IMG/VR virus record: IMGVR_UViG_3300027965_000212
Span: 1-64,000 of that record
Direction: 5' to 3' (one strand)
DNA from: a virus
Length of the DNA: 64,000 nt
The translations under genes were made by a program, and so were the position numbers. The notes beneath the pieces were generated by a model. It had not been told where the DNA came from. It did no database searches and worked only from the letters and a program-made list of their open reading frames with translations. This document shows, piece after piece, positions 63,150 to 64,000 of the stretch; the first letter of the stretch is position 1, and each line of letters starts with the position of its first letter.

Positions 63150-63445
63150 TGGCCGATCCAAAAGAACAGCTGATGGCGGCAAGCTCGGTGATCAATACCG
63201 CTGTGGCGCTATTGCGCAGCGAGCAGCCGACCTTCGAGGCATTCCTTGAGGAATGCCGGAACGTGGACAGCTTCGGTCACATAGTCGACCCGACGCTGTT
63301 CCGCGATCCCGAGCGCCGCGCCGTCAGCGCGTTGATGAATCCGCTTTATGAGGCCGCGCTCGATTTCATCCGCGCGTACGACGAACAGACGAAGCGCGCC
63401 AAAGCCGCACTTGAAAAAGTCAAGGCGCCTCAGGGGGCAACATGA
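63149..63445 (+). CDS. Hypothetical helical protein
   Basis: A 98-residue protein, mostly helical (AASSVINTAVALLRSEQPTFEAFLEECRNVDSFGHIVDPTLFRDPERRAVSALMNPLYEAALDFIRAYDEQTKRAKAALEKVK). Start overlaps the preceding stop (TGATG). Function unknown. Confidence 0.55.
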   Translation: MADPKEQLMAASSVINTAVALLRSEQPTFEAFLEECRNVDSFGHIVDPTLFRDPERRAVSALMNPLYEAALDFIRAYDEQTKRAKAALEKVKAPQGAT

Positions 63446-63648
63446 GCGCTCGAGCGTTTACTCATCCGGATTTCGGCAAGGAAGCCCGCGTCGAAGTCTG
63501 GGGCCGAGAGGTGCGGCTGATTTTCGTCGCCGGCACCGAAGCCAAGGCCGAGAGCCTGGCGGAGGGAATTGTCGAGCAACTAAAGGCCGGCGTGCTCCAT
63601 CTCACGATGATGGGCAAGCCGACGGGCGTCGTTGAAACGAGAGGCTAA
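63442..63648 (+). CDS. Hypothetical protein
   Basis: A 68-residue protein: VEVWGREVRLIFVAGTEAKAESLAEGIVEQLKAGVLHLTMMG, an alpha/beta mini-fold. ATGA-coupled. No family recognised. Confidence 0.5.
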   Translation: MSARAFTHPDFGKEARVEVWGREVRLIFVAGTEAKAESLAEGIVEQLKAGVLHLTMMGKPTGVVETRG

Positions 63649-63834
63649 ATGACCGGATTTGAGACAACCATCGGCACAACGCTTTCGCAGCGAGCGCTTG
63701 CCTGCCACCTGGATCGCTCCGTTAGCTGGGTGCGCAATCAGGGAGAGACGGTTTACCGGTTTGGCGAGAAATGGGAGCGCATGGAGTGGCGCGGCCATCC
63801 GGGTCGATGCGCCGGCTATAGGCGCGTTGTGTGA
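63649..63834 (+). CDS. Hypothetical protein
   Basis: A 61-residue protein starting directly after the preceding stop. TIGTTLSQRALACHLDRSVSWVRNQGETVYRFGEKWERMEWRGHPG could be a reduced HTH (ALACHLDRSVSWVRNQ) followed by a basic tail. Tentative. Confidence 0.45.
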   Translation: MTGFETTIGTTLSQRALACHLDRSVSWVRNQGETVYRFGEKWERMEWRGHPGRCAGYRRVV

Positions 63835-63863
63835 GACTGCCGCGGATATCTGAGGGCAAATAG

Positions 63864-64000
63864 ATGGACCAAAAAACAAGGTTCAAAATCGGGCTTTATT
63901 TGCGGGCTCTCATATGCGCCGCTGCAGTCGTCGTCTCGTGGTTCATCATGGATCACACATTCGGCTGGCTGTTGGGCGACAAGCCGCACGACTACTTGCT
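63864..64000 (+). CDS. Membrane protein, cut by window end
   Basis: A partial protein (MDQKTRFKIGLYLRALICAAAVVVSWFIMD...) with a membrane segment in residues 14-29 that runs off the right edge after 45 complete codons. Length and function unknown. Confidence 0.45.
   Translation, partial: MDQKTRFKIGLYLRALICAAAVVVSWFIMDHTFGWLLGDKPHDYL

Noticed and set aside
1-64000. CRISPR array, integrase, transposase, rRNA
   Set aside because: No regularly spaced repeats with unique spacers were seen, no tyrosine or serine recombinase signature was found in any credible frame, and no transposase or rRNA-like sequence was recognised.

Overview
The window is almost entirely a temperate, contractile-tailed bacteriophage (prophage or phage genome) of a high-GC alphaproteobacterium. 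Three things point to a Bradyrhizobium/Afipia-like member of the Hyphomicrobiales: the overall codon use, host-style REP-like palindromes (GTCCCGGG...CCCGGGAC) sitting between phage genes, and left-edge genes (a single-domain ATP-dependent DNA ligase and a CxxC protein) of types I associate with Bradyrhizobiaceae. No integrase, tRNA, rRNA, CRISPR array or transposase gene is visible, so the phage borders and the att site cannot be fixed. The right end runs off the window.

Layout. 1-3.6 kb: mixed accessory or host-like genes (DNA ligase, C39-like peptidase, DUF6527-like protein, HigB-HigA toxin-antitoxin). 3.6-8.4 kb, minus strand: lysis and envelope block (exported peptidase-like protein, coiled-coil membrane protein, outer-membrane barrel protein, holin-like protein, NlpC/P60-like protein, HNH nuclease, endolysin), then an orphan ParA-like ATPase. 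9.1-31.6 kb, minus strand: a Mu-type contractile tail (gp48, gp47, gp46, gp45, P, N, tape measure with lysozyme domain, gp41/gp42 with a programmed -1 frameshift, tube M, sheath L, gp38), interrupted by a family of proteins with Sec signal peptides and by three plus-strand morons, one an FkbM methyltransferase. 31.6-42.0 kb: a lambda-type head (FII/Z-like joining proteins, capsid E, decoration D, charged scaffold-like protein, S49 protease, portal B, W, terminase A, small terminase). 42.2-43.6 kb: minor tail protein Z-like gene, two hairpins (one a terminator) and a NusG-like putative antiterminator. 43.6-58.2 kb, minus strand: replication and modification genes in tightly overlapping order (replication initiator with iteron-like repeats, SNF2-type helicase, PD-(D/E)XK nuclease, GapR-family protein, helicase-methylase fusion, C5 methyltransferase, MazG-like, ASCH, DnaQ-like exonuclease, ParB/MT-A70 fusion). 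58.2-60.3 kb: small genes and a Cro-like gene. 60.35-64 kb, plus strand: S24-family repressor and a chain of small early genes including a possible Mom-like GNAT protein.

How it works together. Repressor and Cro-like protein face each other across an 83-bp region holding GAAAG-N5-CTTTC operators. A second operator pair lies in front of the rightward small-gene operon. Leftward transcription gives replication and modification proteins and then the NusG-like factor, which is placed just before a terminator that would have to be passed to enter the head and tail genes. Nearly every minus-strand gene is joined to the next by ATGA or GTGA overlaps.

The most unexpected signals are: (1) a perfect 16-bp palindrome, TGCGCCAATTGGCGCA, present seven times across 55 kb, between genes and inside three coding sequences; (2) ten genes with Sec-type signal peptides, five of them embedded among the baseplate genes; (3) the co-occurrence of a ParA-like ATPase and a ParB-domain protein with the dispersed palindrome. 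Functions of these three are inference.
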